Source of the DNA: Lachnoclostridium sp. UBA3262
GTDB lineage: Bacteria; Bacillota; Clostridia; Lachnospirales; Lachnospiraceae
Reading direction: 5' to 3'
NCBI GenBank assembly: GCA_002362575.1
Contig: DEUM01000027.1
Span: 8,142-72,141, forward strand
DNA: 64,000 nt
Positions within the stretch are counted from its first letter, which is position 1. Every line of letters begins with the position of its first letter. Positions 37,312 to 46,943 of the stretch are shown here, in pieces. Both the position numbers and the translations under genes were made by a program. Under the pieces are notes generated by a model. That model was given only the letters and a program-made list of their open reading frames with translations, was not told where the DNA came from and searched no databases.

Positions 37312-38003
37312 TGGAGCTGTCAAAGCGTTTGCAGATGAATGTGGATTTGGTACCGTCCGGTACCGGCGTGGGTGATATCGGCTGTGACCACGGGTATGTA
37401 TCCATTTATCTGGCAAAAAACAGACGATACAAAAAAGTAGTTGCCATGGATGTAAATCCGGGACCGCTCCAGATTGCAAAAAAGAATATTGAGCGTGCTG
37501 GTCTGTCTGAGGTGATAGAATGTCGGCTTAGTGATGGATTGCAAAGGCTTCACCCGGGAGAGGTAGATATCCTTATGATAGCCGGAATGGGTGGTATGCT
37601 GATCTGCCGGATATTAAAGGAGTATCCCGCGGTATTGGAACAGGTGGGGACGCTTGTTTTGCAGCCGCAGTCGGATTTGGCAGAGGTCAGAAAATGCGTA
37701 CATGCCCTTGGATACCGCATTGATATGGAATCCGTCTGTGTGGACGCTGGGAAGTATTATTTTTCGATTCGTGCTGTCCGTGGGGCTGAGGAAGATACAT
37801 ATACAGAAAAAGAATATCGTTACGGACGGCTGTTAATAAAGGAAAAAAATGAGGTTTACAGAGAATATCTTTCACAGGAAAAAAGAAAAAAGGAACATAT
37901 AAGGCAGCAGCTTACATGTAAACAAACACAAAATGCAAAGGAAAGGGCGTTGGCAATATCGCATATATTAGATGAGATAGATGAGATATTGAAAGTGTTC
38001 TGA
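37311..38003 (+). CDS. trmK: tRNA (adenine(22)-N(1))-methyltransferase
   Basis: A 230-residue SAM-dependent methyltransferase. VGDIGCDHGYVSIYL is the SAM-binding loop, AGMGGMLICRIL the second motif, and the C-terminus is a coiled helical arm (about 185-230) as in TrmK. It methylates N1 of A22 in tRNA-Ser and tRNA-Tyr. The start overlaps the rpoD stop by one base (TAATG), showing coupling. Confidence 0.92.
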   Translation: MELSKRLQMNVDLVPSGTGVGDIGCDHGYVSIYLAKNRRYKKVVAMDVNPGPLQIAKKNIERAGLSEVIECRLSDGLQRLHPGEVDILMIAGMGGMLICRILKEYPAVLEQVGTLVLQPQSDLAEVRKCVHALGYRIDMESVCVDAGKYYFSIRAVRGAEEDTYTEKEYRYGRLLIKEKNEVYREYLSQEKRKKEHIRQQLTCKQTQNAKERALAISHILDEIDEILKVF

Positions 38004-38014
38004 GGAGGTAAGGT

Positions 38015-39667
38015 ATGATGAAAATAACATTGGAGAACGAAGCGATAACCTGTCCGGAGGGGACAACTTTATTTGAACTCAGTCAGAAATATCAAAAAAA
38101 TTATGAATTTCCGATTATTGTGGCAAAATGCAATGGAATTATTCAGGAGCTGTATCATGAGGTGCCGGAGGGGAGCCATATTGAATTTTGTACGATAAAT
38201 GATAATGACGGCGCCCGCGCATATGTCAGAGGAATGTCAATGATGCTCCTAAAGGCAGTCTATAAAGAGGTGCCAAGGGAAAAAATTGAACGGGTTTCGA
38301 TTGAATTTTGTATCGACAGCGGATATTATTGCCAGATTCATGGGGATGTAGAAATTACCCCGGAGCTCCTTGAGTGTATCGAGGCGAGGATGAGAAAATA
38401 TGTGGCAAAAGATATGCGTTTTGTAAAACGGGTTATCCGCACAAGGGATGCGAGAGAGCTTTTTGATTCCCTGCATATGCACGCAAAAAGTCTTTTGATG
38501 CAGTATCGGCGCAACTCCCGTATGACCGTCTACGACTTAGGTAAGTTTACGGACTACTATTATGGGGCCATGCCGTATAGTACATCGGTTCTGAAATATT
38601 TCCGTTTGGAGCAGTATAAAGACGGTTTTGTATTTGTCATTCCGCACAAGGCGGCTCCGACAACGATGCCGGAATTTAATCCGAGCAATAAGCTGTATAA
38701 TACGATGCAGCAGACGAATGAGTGGAGCCAGAAGCTCCATGTTTCTACTGTCGGCGATTTGAATGAAGAAATTGTACACGGAAATTTTAAAGAGCTGATG
38801 CTTGTACAGGAGGCTCTGCATGAAAAGAGGATTGGCGATATTGCAGAGAGGATAGCCAACGAGGGCTGCCGTATCGTAACGATTGCCGGACCATCTTCAT
38901 CCGGAAAGACAACATTTTCCTACCGTCTATCGACACAGCTGAAAACGCTGGGGCTCAGACCACATCCGATTGCACTGGATGATTATTTTGTCAATCGTGT
39001 CGATACGCCAAAGGATAAAAACGGTCAGTACGATTACGAGTGTCTTGAGGCAATTGACACGAAGCAGTTTAACTCTGATTTGAATAATCTTCTGGAGGGA
39101 AAGGCAGTACAGCTTCCGACTTTTAATTTCATTACGGGATGCAGAGAGTATGAGAAGCCGCTGCTTCAGTTGGAAAAGGATGAAATTCTTGTGATAGAGG
39201 GAATTCATGGGTTGAACGATAAGCTGACCTATTCCATTCCGCAAGGAGAAAAATTTAAAATCTATATCAGTGCATTGACGACAATGAATCTGGATGGGCA
39301 TAACCGGATACCAACGACAGAGGGACGGCTGTTCCGGCGTATTATCCGGGATGCCAGAACGAGAGGAAATTCGGCACAGAAAACAATATCTATGTGGAAT
39401 TCTGTGCGCAACGGGGAGAATCAGAATATATTCCCATTTCAGGAGCAGGCAGACGCCATGTTCAATTCTGCTCTCATATATGAATTGTCGGCAATGAAAC
39501 TATATGCCGATCCGCTTTTATTTCAGGTTCCGGTGGATTGTCCGGAATACTCGGAAGCACAGAGATTATTAAAATTCTTAGATTATTTCATTCCGATTGA
39601 TCCGCATGAGGTTCCGTTAAATTCTATCTTGCGCGAATTTATCGGTGGTGGTATTCTATTGGGGTGA
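38015..39667 (+). CDS. TGS-domain nucleoside kinase (uridine kinase-like)
   Basis: A 550-residue protein. An N-terminal TGS-like domain (about 1-65, SCPEGTTLFEL-type block) and a threonyl-tRNA-synthetase-editing-like region (about 70-200) precede a phosphoribulokinase/uridine kinase domain with P-loop GPSSSGKTTF (K298), HPIALDDYFV and VIEGIHGLND. It probably phosphorylates a nucleoside with ATP. The fusion is widespread in Clostridia, but its role is unknown. GAGGAGGT precedes ATG 38015. Confidence 0.85.
   Translation: MMKITLENEAITCPEGTTLFELSQKYQKNYEFPIIVAKCNGIIQELYHEVPEGSHIEFCTINDNDGARAYVRGMSMMLLKAVYKEVPREKIERVSIEFCIDSGYYCQIHGDVEITPELLECIEARMRKYVAKDMRFVKRVIRTRDARELFDSLHMHAKSLLMQYRRNSRMTVYDLGKFTDYYYGAMPYSTSVLKYFRLEQYKDGFVFVIPHKAAPTTMPEFNPSNKLYNTMQQTNEWSQKLHVSTVGDLNEEIVHGNFKELMLVQEALHEKRIGDIAERIANEGCRIVTIAGPSSSGKTTFSYRLSTQLKTLGLRPHPIALDDYFVNRVDTPKDKNGQYDYECLEAIDTKQFNSDLNNLLEGKAVQLPTFNFITGCREYEKPLLQLEKDEILVIEGIHGLNDKLTYSIPQGEKFKIYISALTTMNLDGHNRIPTTEGRLFRRIIRDARTRGNSAQKTISMWNSVRNGENQNIFPFQEQADAMFNSALIYELSAMKLYADPLLFQVPVDCPEYSEAQRLLKFLDYFIPIDPHEVPLNSILREFIGGGILLG
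39629..39657 (+). promoter_or_regulatory. Possible promoter of rnpB
   Basis: TTGCGC (39629-39634), 17-nt spacer, TATTCT (39652-39657) at the end of the kinase gene; it would start transcription close to the RNase P 5' end. Confidence 0.35.
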
Positions 39668-39669
39668 GT

Positions 39670-40037
39670 GATGAGCAGCACAGATGGCCGCGCCTGTTCA
39701 GACGAAAGGGAACAGGTGAGGAAAGTCCGGGCTTCACGGGGCAGGATGCCGGATAACGTCCGGTAGAGGCGACTCTCAGGCTAGTGCAACAGAAATAAAC
39801 CGCCACTGTCCGGCAGGTTTCCTGCTGATAGTGGTAAGGGTGGAACGGCGAGGTAAGAGCTCACCGCCTTTCTGGTAACAGAAAGGGCATATGTAAACCC
39901 CATCCGAAGCAAGACCGAACAGGAGGCGATACGGCGGCCCGTCGTGCTTCCGGGTAGGTCGCTTGAGCCTGCTGGTAACAGCAGGACCAGATAGATGGCC
40001 ATCCAACGACAGAACCCGGCTTACCGTGCTGCTCACA
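39670..40037 (+). ncRNA. rnpB: RNase P RNA (bacterial type A)
   Basis: The catalytic RNA that matures tRNA 5' ends. Helix P1 pairs GAGCAGCAC (39673-39681) with GTGCTGCTC (40026-40034). The universal 5' block GAGGAAAGTCCGGGC, GTGCAACAGAAA and the 3' block CAGAACCCGGCTTA, which pairs back to form P4, are all present. Overall about 365 nt. Exact ends are estimated from P1. Confidence 0.95.
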
Positions 40038-40069
40038 CTTTTATAAGAATAGTGAAAGGGGAGCAGGAA

Positions 40070-40678
40070 ATGGACCGGTTAGAAAAGCAGATGAAATTTA
40101 TTGAAGAACTGGATAAAAATAAAGGGATAGGACGCCAGACCTACATATTGGGGGGAGAGCGTAAGGAAAACGATGCCGAGCACATGTTTCACCTTGCAAT
40201 TATGGCGGCGGTGCTGAGCGAACATGCGAATGAACCGGTTGACGTCTTAAAGGTAATGACAATGGTTCTTGTTCACGATGCGGTGGAGATTGACGCGGGC
40301 GATACCTATGCCTATGACGAGGAAGGGAATGTTACCAAGAGAGAACGTGAGTGCAAGGCGGCAGACCGTATTTTTCATATTCTGCCACCAGACCAGGAAG
40401 AATATTTCCGTGGTTTATGGGAAGAATTTGAAGCAAATGAAACACCGGAGGCGCAGTTTGCCAATACGCTGGATAAGCTGCAGCCAACAATGTTAAACCA
40501 TACTTCGGGAGGACGTGCATGGAAGGAGCATGGCGTGGCGGTCAGCCAGATATATAAAAGAAATGGCAGTACGGCGCTGGGTTCGGAAGTTTTGTGGAAA
40601 TATGCAAGGGAGAATTTCATTGAACCCCATGTAGAAAAGCCGGGGAAGCCGGGAGAAATTAAAGAGGATAGAACATGA
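40070..40678 (+). CDS. HD-domain 5'-nucleotidase-like protein (YfbR/HDDC2 type)
   Basis: A 202-residue HD-domain phosphohydrolase. Metal ligands are seen in NDAEHMFHLA, LVHDAVEIDAGD and NTLDKLQPTML, fitting the YfbR/HDDC2 group that removes phosphate from deoxynucleoside monophosphates. The frame extends upstream into rnpB, so ATG 40070, preceded by GGGGAGCAGG, is used. It overlaps the next gene by ATGA. Confidence 0.85.
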   Translation: MDRLEKQMKFIEELDKNKGIGRQTYILGGERKENDAEHMFHLAIMAAVLSEHANEPVDVLKVMTMVLVHDAVEIDAGDTYAYDEEGNVTKRERECKAADRIFHILPPDQEEYFRGLWEEFEANETPEAQFANTLDKLQPTMLNHTSGGRAWKEHGVAVSQIYKRNGSTALGSEVLWKYARENFIEPHVEKPGKPGEIKEDRT

Positions 40679-42681
40679 ATATAATTGATGAGAGATATGA
40701 ACTGGCAAAGGAAAGGATTTTCGAACTGCAAAGAGAGGCAGATGGGGAATTTTCTGACTATATAAAGAATACAGCCGCCCTTTTCCAGACAGTAACAGAG
40801 GTATTCGAGGCAGACGGAACAGAGGTGTGTTCAGAGGAATGGAACAAGCGTCTGTATGCTGATATAGCGGGGGAGGCGTATGAGAGTTCATATGCAAACC
40901 CGGCGTATGCGGAGCAAAAGTTTGGGAAAACAATGGGTTCCTATTTATGCTGGTATTATGCGCAGTTCCGCGATTCCATTGTGTCTGCCTATGAAAAGGA
41001 AAAAGAGGAAATCACGATTCTGATGGAGCTCTTTCTTCAGGAAGTATCGGTATTGCTTGAGGAGGAAGAAAAGGAGCGCTATCTGAAAGAGACGATGTAT
41101 TATTTTGTGCATGACTATGATGAGAGCCGGATGGGAAAAAATATCTGCAAAATGTTGCTGCCAAACGAGGACGCATTGATATATGATATCGTGATGAACA
41201 GCAATTTTGGGGATGTCGGCTATCTATATCGTTATGGCGAATACATTACAGAAAACGAAAAGAAGATGGCGGCCTTTCTGGCAGAGCTGCCGGAGCAGAC
41301 GCTTGCGGGTATGGCACGGACATATACAGAGGGCTACCGGAAGGGCTTTGAGGTGGCAGGAATTGATTTATCCGCGAAAAAGACAGTACAGATTCGTTAT
41401 CATATAGGATTTGAACCGATGGTAAGGCAGGCGGTGCTGCAGTTTCGGGAAATGGGACTTGAGCCTGTATTTACACGAAGGACAAACACAAAAGCAATTG
41501 GTGTTGTCAGTACGTCTCCAAATAAGCAGTATCAGTACGACCATCGGTATGATGATGCATTGTATCTGAATCATGCGCTAGTACAAAACCGGCTGACACT
41601 GGCAGAAAATATATTTGAGCGTTACCACGATGAGGCTTCGGAATATGCGGGTCCGGCAGTAATCGAGGTGTTCGGAGAGGACCTTTTTGTACCGGAGACA
41701 AAAAAAGAAAGCCCAGCTTATTCAAAGGAGCAGGAGAGGCTGTCAGTGGAATATACGAGAGATTATGCGCTGATACAGAATAAGTTTATCCCGCAGGATT
41801 CTTACAGCTTTACAATTATTGCCTATCCAGTTCCAGAGATTGGCCCGGATTTCGAAGACATTTTCCGTGCCACGGTGAAAGTAAATACACTGGATATGGA
41901 GAAATACAGACAGATTCAACAGAGGCTGATTGATGCGCTGGATGCGGGAGAGTATGTCAAGATAACCGGACGGGGTAAGAACCATACCGATATCCGAATC
42001 CAGCTCCATACGCTGGAAAAGCCGGAGGAGCAGACGAATTTTGAAAACTGCCTTGCGGATGTCAATATCCCGGTCGGAGAAGTATTTACTTCTCCCGTGC
42101 TGACTGGAACGGAGGGAGTTCTTCATGTAACACAGGTTTACTTGAATGAATTGCGATATGAAAATCTGGAATTTACGTTTCAGGATGGCATGGTAAGCGG
42201 GTATATGTGTACGAATTATGAGAATGAGGAAGAAAATAAAAAGTATATCCGGGAAAACATCCTCCATAACCGTGACACCCTGCCGATTGGAGAATTTGCC
42301 ATTGGAACAAATACGACGGCTTATGTTATGGGAAGGAAGTTTGGCATTGAGGCAAAGCTGCCGATTCTGATTGCTGAGAAGACAGGACCTCATTTTGCGC
42401 TTGGCGATACCTGTTATTCTATGAGTGAGGATGTTGTTTTGCATAATCCGGACGGAAAAGAAATTATTGCAAAAGAAAATGAGTGTTCTATGCTCCGGCA
42501 TACGGATATCGGGAAGGCATACTTTAACTGTCACACTGATATAACGATTCCGTATGATGAGCTTGGCGATATCCTTGTCTTTACAAAAGAAGGGAAAACG
42601 ATTACACTGATTAAGGATGGCAGGTTCGTCCTGTCCGGAACAGAGAGCTTAAATGATGTATTAAATGAAATGGAATCTTAG
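40675..42681 (+). CDS. M29-family aminopeptidase with N-terminal extension
   Basis: A 668-residue metallopeptidase of the AmpS/M29 group, which normally has about 410 residues. The catalytic half (about 260-668) has GEVFTSPVLTGTEG and GEFAIGTNTTAYV with metal-binding Glu, GPHFALGDTCY and the terminal NCHTDITI with His and Asp ligands. The first 250 residues are helical, acidic and not part of the standard fold. It removes N-terminal residues from peptides in the cytoplasm; the extension's job is unknown. Confidence 0.85.
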   Translation: MNIIDERYELAKERIFELQREADGEFSDYIKNTAALFQTVTEVFEADGTEVCSEEWNKRLYADIAGEAYESSYANPAYAEQKFGKTMGSYLCWYYAQFRDSIVSAYEKEKEEITILMELFLQEVSVLLEEEEKERYLKETMYYFVHDYDESRMGKNICKMLLPNEDALIYDIVMNSNFGDVGYLYRYGEYITENEKKMAAFLAELPEQTLAGMARTYTEGYRKGFEVAGIDLSAKKTVQIRYHIGFEPMVRQAVLQFREMGLEPVFTRRTNTKAIGVVSTSPNKQYQYDHRYDDALYLNHALVQNRLTLAENIFERYHDEASEYAGPAVIEVFGEDLFVPETKKESPAYSKEQERLSVEYTRDYALIQNKFIPQDSYSFTIIAYPVPEIGPDFEDIFRATVKVNTLDMEKYRQIQQRLIDALDAGEYVKITGRGKNHTDIRIQLHTLEKPEEQTNFENCLADVNIPVGEVFTSPVLTGTEGVLHVTQVYLNELRYENLEFTFQDGMVSGYMCTNYENEEENKKYIRENILHNRDTLPIGEFAIGTNTTAYVMGRKFGIEAKLPILIAEKTGPHFALGDTCYSMSEDVVLHNPDGKEIIAKENECSMLRHTDIGKAYFNCHTDITIPYDELGDILVFTKEGKTITLIKDGRFVLSGTESLNDVLNEMES

Positions 42682-42711
42682 ATAAGAAAGGATACAAAGG
42701 AGGTTTTTATT

Positions 42712-43224
42712 ATGGCAAAGGTAGGAATTTTGATGGGAAGTGACTCAGACCTTCCGGTTATGAAAAAAGCAGCAGATATGTTAGAAAAATTTGGCGTTGA
42801 TTATGAAATGACAATTATTTCGGCACACCGTATGCCCGATATATTTGTGAATTATGCGTCGGGGGCAGAGGAGCGCGGCGTGGAGGTTATCATTGCCGGA
42901 GCGGGCGGCGCTGCTCATCTTCCGGGGATGTGTGCCGCTTTGTTCGACCTTCCGGTCATTGGAATCCCAATTCACACAAAGAGCCTTGGCGGGGTTGACA
43001 GTCTGTACTCAATTGTACAGATGCCTTCTGGTATCCCGGTAGCTACGGTTGCTATTGACGGCGCAGCCAATGCGGCTATTCTGGCGGCGAAGATTCTGGC
43101 TGTATCCGATAAAGAACTGAGGGGCAGATTAAAGGAATATAAAAAGGAAATGAAGGAAGGTGTCCTTGCGAAGGCAGACAAGTTGGAGAAGCTTGGTTAC
43201 GAGAAATACATCCAGCAGATGTAA
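42712..43224 (+). CDS. purE: N5-carboxyaminoimidazole ribonucleotide mutase
   Basis: A 170-residue class I PurE converting N5-CAIR to CAIR in purine synthesis. It shows GSDSDLPVMKKA, the catalytic SAHRMPD and AGAGGAAHLPGM. AGGAGG precedes the ATG. No purK or other purine gene is next to it, so the gene is isolated here. Confidence 0.96.
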   Translation: MAKVGILMGSDSDLPVMKKAADMLEKFGVDYEMTIISAHRMPDIFVNYASGAEERGVEVIIAGAGGAAHLPGMCAALFDLPVIGIPIHTKSLGGVDSLYSIVQMPSGIPVATVAIDGAANAAILAAKILAVSDKELRGRLKEYKKEMKEGVLAKADKLEKLGYEKYIQQM

Positions 43225-43245
43225 CTGCCCGCCTCCGCAGGGAAT

Positions 43246-44454
43246 CTATTCTACCATAAACAATTTTTTTATTGATAGTATCAGAAAGTCGGTATAGCCG
43301 GCTTTCTTTGCTTCCTGCTGGGAAAGTATTGGTACGGAGCCGAGTTCCTTTCCCTCGTATGTGTAGGTGATAGAGCCGATTTCTGTCCCGCTTTTTACCG
43401 GAGCTGTGACGTCATGGTAGAGAACCTTTTTTTGAATTTTAGCCTTGTCGAACTCTGAAGTGAAGGTATGGGAAAATTTTCCTTTTGGATAAACTGCTAT
43501 CACAGAAGGAATTCCACCTTTGACGGAGAGTGGCTCAAAATTCATGTCGGCAAAATCATCCTCATAAACGGAGCAATTTGCAAAGCCGTAGTCAAGGAGT
43601 GCCTGTGCTTCACTAAAGCGGACTTTGTGGTCCGGCGCCGCCATGATAACGGCAATCAGATTCATTCCATCCCGCTTGGCAGTAGCGCTCAGACAGTATT
43701 TTGCTTTGCTTGTCGAACCGGTTTTTAACCCGGTGATACCGTCATAAAACCTTACGAGTTTATTTGTATTTGTCAGGCCGAAAGTGCTTTCTCCCTTTTT
43801 GGTCTTGTGGACGATAGAATCCATCCATACGGTTGAGTAGTTTGATATCTGAGGATGTTTCATAATCAGTTCCCGCGACATCAGGGCGACGTCATAGGCG
43901 CTGGAGTAATGCCCGGACTTGATATCGTCATCCAGACCGCTGCAGTTTTTAAACTGAGTATGTTTCATGCCAAGTTCCTTTGCCTTTTTATTCATCAGTT
44001 TCACAAAATTCTGTTCTGAGCCGGCCACTTTTTCCGCCATAGCCACAGCAGCGTCATTCGCACTCGCAATGCTGATGCACTTAATCATTGTATTGACGGT
44101 CTGTGTCTCATGGGGTTCTAAAAATACCTGTGAACCTCCCATGCTGGCTGCATATTCACTGACACTGACTTCGTCTTCCAGAGAAATTTTGCCCTGATCA
44201 ATCGCATCGAAAATCAGTGTGAGTGTCATAATCTTTGTTATGCTGGCTGGCACCAGTTCGGTATCTTTGCCTTTTTCGTATAATATTTCTCCGGTATCTC
44301 CCTCAATGAGAACGGCTGATTTTGCGGTTATATTGACAGCAGAACCAGTGGCAGTCTCTGCAAAAGAGCGGGGCGCAGTAGTAAGCGGAATACAAACAAC
44401 GGTGCAGAGAATGAGTCCCGCAATATAGAATATTTTACATGTGACGGCTTTCAT
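43246..44454 (-). CDS. dacF: D-alanyl-D-alanine carboxypeptidase (S11, DacF-like)
   Basis: A 402-residue exported penicillin-binding protein that trims the terminal D-Ala of peptidoglycan stem peptides. Signal peptide about 1-32; catalytic SITK (S71, K74), SAND and KTGST, then a C-terminal PBP5-like domain (about 290-370) and a hydrophobic, possibly amphipathic end (FLILSIKKLF). GGAGGT before ATG 44454 rules out the frame start at 44466. In Firmicutes such genes often serve vegetative or sporulation wall modification. Confidence 0.93.
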   Translation of the reverse strand: MKAVTCKIFYIAGLILCTVVCIPLTTAPRSFAETATGSAVNITAKSAVLIEGDTGEILYEKGKDTELVPASITKIMTLTLIFDAIDQGKISLEDEVSVSEYAASMGGSQVFLEPHETQTVNTMIKCISIASANDAAVAMAEKVAGSEQNFVKLMNKKAKELGMKHTQFKNCSGLDDDIKSGHYSSAYDVALMSRELIMKHPQISNYSTVWMDSIVHKTKKGESTFGLTNTNKLVRFYDGITGLKTGSTSKAKYCLSATAKRDGMNLIAVIMAAPDHKVRFSEAQALLDYGFANCSVYEDDFADMNFEPLSVKGGIPSVIAVYPKGKFSHTFTSEFDKAKIQKKVLYHDVTAPVKSGTEIGSITYTYEGKELGSVPILSQQEAKKAGYTDFLILSIKKLFMVE

Positions 44455-44541
44455 AATGACCTCCATCCCAGAATTCAGTGCTATAGTCTATTGTTATGTG
44501 ATGTCCGGGCTGTTTATGACAGTATATTTCGCCTTGTAAGA

Positions 44542-44570
44542 TTGACAAAAGGACATTCGTTCTTTATCAT
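44542..44570 (+). promoter_or_regulatory. Promoter of the metallophosphoesterase gene
   Basis: Perfect TTGACA (44542-44547), 17-nt spacer, TATCAT (44565-44570), about 20 bases before ATG 44591. Confidence 0.65.
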
Positions 44571-44590
44571 ATAAATGAATGGAGGAATTT

Positions 44591-45424
44591 ATGTATATTG
44601 GAATCGGCATTGTCCTGATAGCAGGACTTTTTCTCTTATATGGTTTTTGTGGAAATTATTTATTAACAACAGAGCAGTACCAGCTTTCTTCCGGAAAGTT
44701 AGAGAAGGATACGGTAATGGTTCTTTTGACGGATTTACATACCTGTTCCCACGGCAGGAAAAATGAAAAGCTGCTGCAAAAGATTAAGGAGAGCAGGGCA
44801 GATTTTATCTGTATTGCCGGGGATATGGTAGTAAAGAACGGAAAACGAACGGCAGAGGTCGTTTCTTTCATAAAAAAGCTGGTGGTGGAGTATCCGGTCT
44901 ATTACTCGCCGGGCAATCATGAGATACGGATGCCGGAGTACGAAAAATATCGTGAGGAACTTCGAAGGGCGGGAGTGATATATCTGGAAAATGAAAGTGT
45001 GGAGACGGCGGGAGGAATCTGTATTACCGGGTTAGATTTGCCGGAATACTGGTATCATAAGGTATGGCAGAAACGGGAGTTTACCGTTTCGGAGATGACG
45101 CACTTGCTTGGAAAATGCAGGCAGGACTGCTATACTGTCCTGTTAGCACATAACCCGGAGTATTTCAGGCAGTACGCCGGATGGGGGGCAGATTTGACAC
45201 TCAGTGGCCATCTGCACGGAGGAATCGCAAGGCTTCCTTTCTTAGGAGGGGTGATATCGCCTTCATTGCGGTTGTTTCCGGCGTATGACGCAGGAAAGTT
45301 TGAAAGACAGGGACGCTACATGATTGTCAGCCGGGGGTTAGGTCTGCATCATATTAAACTGCGTTTTTTTAACCGTCCGGAAGTCAGTGTGATAAATTTG
45401 ACTTGCCATTTAAAGAGAAAATAG
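44591..45424 (+). CDS. Membrane-anchored calcineurin-like metallophosphoesterase
   Basis: A 277-residue protein with an N-terminal membrane segment (about 2-22) and a metallophosphoesterase domain: LLTDLHTC, AGDMVVKN, SPGNHE, LLAHNPEYF and SGHLHGG. These fit the YkuE group of lipid or phosphoester hydrolases facing the membrane. The first metal block has TDLHTCSHG in place of DxH. GGAGGA fixes ATG 44591. The substrate is unknown. Confidence 0.87.
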   Translation: MYIGIGIVLIAGLFLLYGFCGNYLLTTEQYQLSSGKLEKDTVMVLLTDLHTCSHGRKNEKLLQKIKESRADFICIAGDMVVKNGKRTAEVVSFIKKLVVEYPVYYSPGNHEIRMPEYEKYREELRRAGVIYLENESVETAGGICITGLDLPEYWYHKVWQKREFTVSEMTHLLGKCRQDCYTVLLAHNPEYFRQYAGWGADLTLSGHLHGGIARLPFLGGVISPSLRLFPAYDAGKFERQGRYMIVSRGLGLHHIKLRFFNRPEVSVINLTCHLKRK

Positions 45425-45479
45425 GTAGAATAGATTTGATTGCGAACGATACAATGGATGCTTTAGAACGGAGGGAAAC

Positions 45480-46235
45480 ATGGGAATACAGGTAAAGCTG
45501 GAAGCGTTTGACGGACCGTTGGACCTTCTGCTCCATCTGATAGAAAAAAATAAAGTTGATATCTTTGATATTCCGATTGTCCTCATTACGGAACAGTATC
45601 TAGAGTATGTCAGTAATATGGACGCCAAAAATATGGATGTGATGAGTGAGTTTCTTGTGATGGCGGCAACGCTTGTGCGCATTAAGTCAAAAATGCTTCT
45701 TCCGAAAGAAGAGGAGGAAGAAGAGGAGGAGGAAGATCCAAGGCAGGAGCTTGTTGAACGTCTGTTGGAATATAAAATGTATAAATATGCCTCCTATGAG
45801 CTGAAGGATAAGCAGTATGATGCGGCGAAGGTTTTTTATAAAGAGCCTTCCATACCAGAGGAGATAAAAAATTACAAAGAAGATATTGATTTTGATGAAT
45901 TGCTGGCGGAGGTCACCTTGTCAAAGCTGCAGGATATTTTTGATTCAGTCATGCAAAAACAGGTGGATAAGATTGATCCAATCCGCAGCAAGTTTGGCGA
46001 AATAGAAAAGGAAGAAATCAACATTGAAGACCAGATGATTTTTGTAGAGGAATACGCTATGCTCCACGGTACATTCAGTTTTCGCAGCCTGTTGGAAAAC
46101 GGTTCGGGCAAGGGGTATGTGATAGTAACCTTTTTAAGTGTCCTTGAGATGATGAGGACGGGTACACTGCAGATTGAACAGGAAAATTTATTTGACGATA
46201 TACGGATTACCTACCGGAAAAATACAGAAAAATAA
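45480..46235 (+). CDS. scpA: Segregation and condensation protein A
   Basis: A 251-residue kleisin that bridges SMC heads in chromosome condensation. It begins with VKLEAFDGPLDLLLHLIEKN, continues with FLVMAATLVRIKSKMLLP, and ends in the winged-helix block VIVTFLSVLEMMRTG. A run of nine Glu follows LLPK, common in related clostridial proteins. scpB follows, completing the complex apart from Smc. Confidence 0.95.
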   Translation: MGIQVKLEAFDGPLDLLLHLIEKNKVDIFDIPIVLITEQYLEYVSNMDAKNMDVMSEFLVMAATLVRIKSKMLLPKEEEEEEEEEDPRQELVERLLEYKMYKYASYELKDKQYDAAKVFYKEPSIPEEIKNYKEDIDFDELLAEVTLSKLQDIFDSVMQKQVDKIDPIRSKFGEIEKEEINIEDQMIFVEEYAMLHGTFSFRSLLENGSGKGYVIVTFLSVLEMMRTGTLQIEQENLFDDIRITYRKNTEK

Positions 46236-46296
46236 GTGCGGCAGGTATGAGTCGGCGGTATTCTTTTGAAAGCCGCGGCAGAATTGGAGGATGAGA

Positions 46297-46878
46297 TTGA
46301 ATATCAAGAAGCTGGAAGCAGTAGTAGAAGCGATTTTATTTACAATGGGCGAGGCGGTTGAGATTGAACGGCTCGCGGCGGCGGTAGAACATGACGAGGA
46401 TACGGTAAGGAAAATTATCCGTAGTATGATGACGCGCTATGAGGAGGAAGACAGGGGGATTCATCTGATTGAGCTGGACGGCTCATTTCAGCTTTGTACA
46501 AAGCCGGAAATGTATGAATATCTGATTAAGGTGGCGCATATCCCGAAAAAGCATGTGCTGACGGATGTTCTTCTAGAGACACTTTCTATAATTGCCTATA
46601 AGCAGCCGATTACCCGGCTGGAAATTGAAAAAATCCGGGGAGTGTCATGTGACCATGCAGTCAATAAACTTGTGGAGTATGGGCTGATTTGTGAGGCGGG
46701 GCGTCTGGATGCACCGGGCAGGCCAATTTTATTTGCAACGACCGAGGAGTTTTTAAGATATTTTGGAATTGAGTCGCTGGAGGATTTGCCAATTCTGAAT
46801 CAGGAAACGATTGAGGACTTCAAGGAGGAGGCAGAGCGGGAGGTTCTGGATGAATTGAATAAGGGTGAGGGCAAATGA
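46297..46878 (+). CDS. scpB: Segregation and condensation protein B
   Basis: A 193-residue dimeric winged-helix protein that joins ScpA and Smc. Visible are LEAVVEAILFTMGEAVE, LETLSIIAYKQPITR and GRLDAPGRPILFATTEEF. ATG 46291 has GGAGG directly touching it, whereas TTG 46297 has the ideal six-base spacing and gives MNIKKLEA, so TTG is preferred. The difference is two residues. Confidence 0.93.
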   Translation: MNIKKLEAVVEAILFTMGEAVEIERLAAAVEHDEDTVRKIIRSMMTRYEEEDRGIHLIELDGSFQLCTKPEMYEYLIKVAHIPKKHVLTDVLLETLSIIAYKQPITRLEIEKIRGVSCDHAVNKLVEYGLICEAGRLDAPGRPILFATTEEFLRYFGIESLEDLPILNQETIEDFKEEAEREVLDELNKGEGK

Positions 46879-46907
46879 AAATGATTTAAGGGAAAGAAAA
46901 TAGGGGC

Positions 46908-46936
46908 TTGCATTTTATTATTGCATAGTATATAAT
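46908..46936 (+). promoter_or_regulatory. Promoter of gltB
   Basis: TTGCAT (46908-46913), 17-nt spacer, perfect TATAAT (46931-46936). Transcription should begin near 46942, just ahead of the attenuator hairpins. Confidence 0.75.
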
Positions 46937-46943
46937 AGCTAAA

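Noticed and set aside
39776..40069. Open frames on both strands across the RNase P region and an upstream start for the HD-domain gene
   Set aside because: The bases are fully explained by conserved RNase P RNA structure, and a proper ribosome site lies before 40070.
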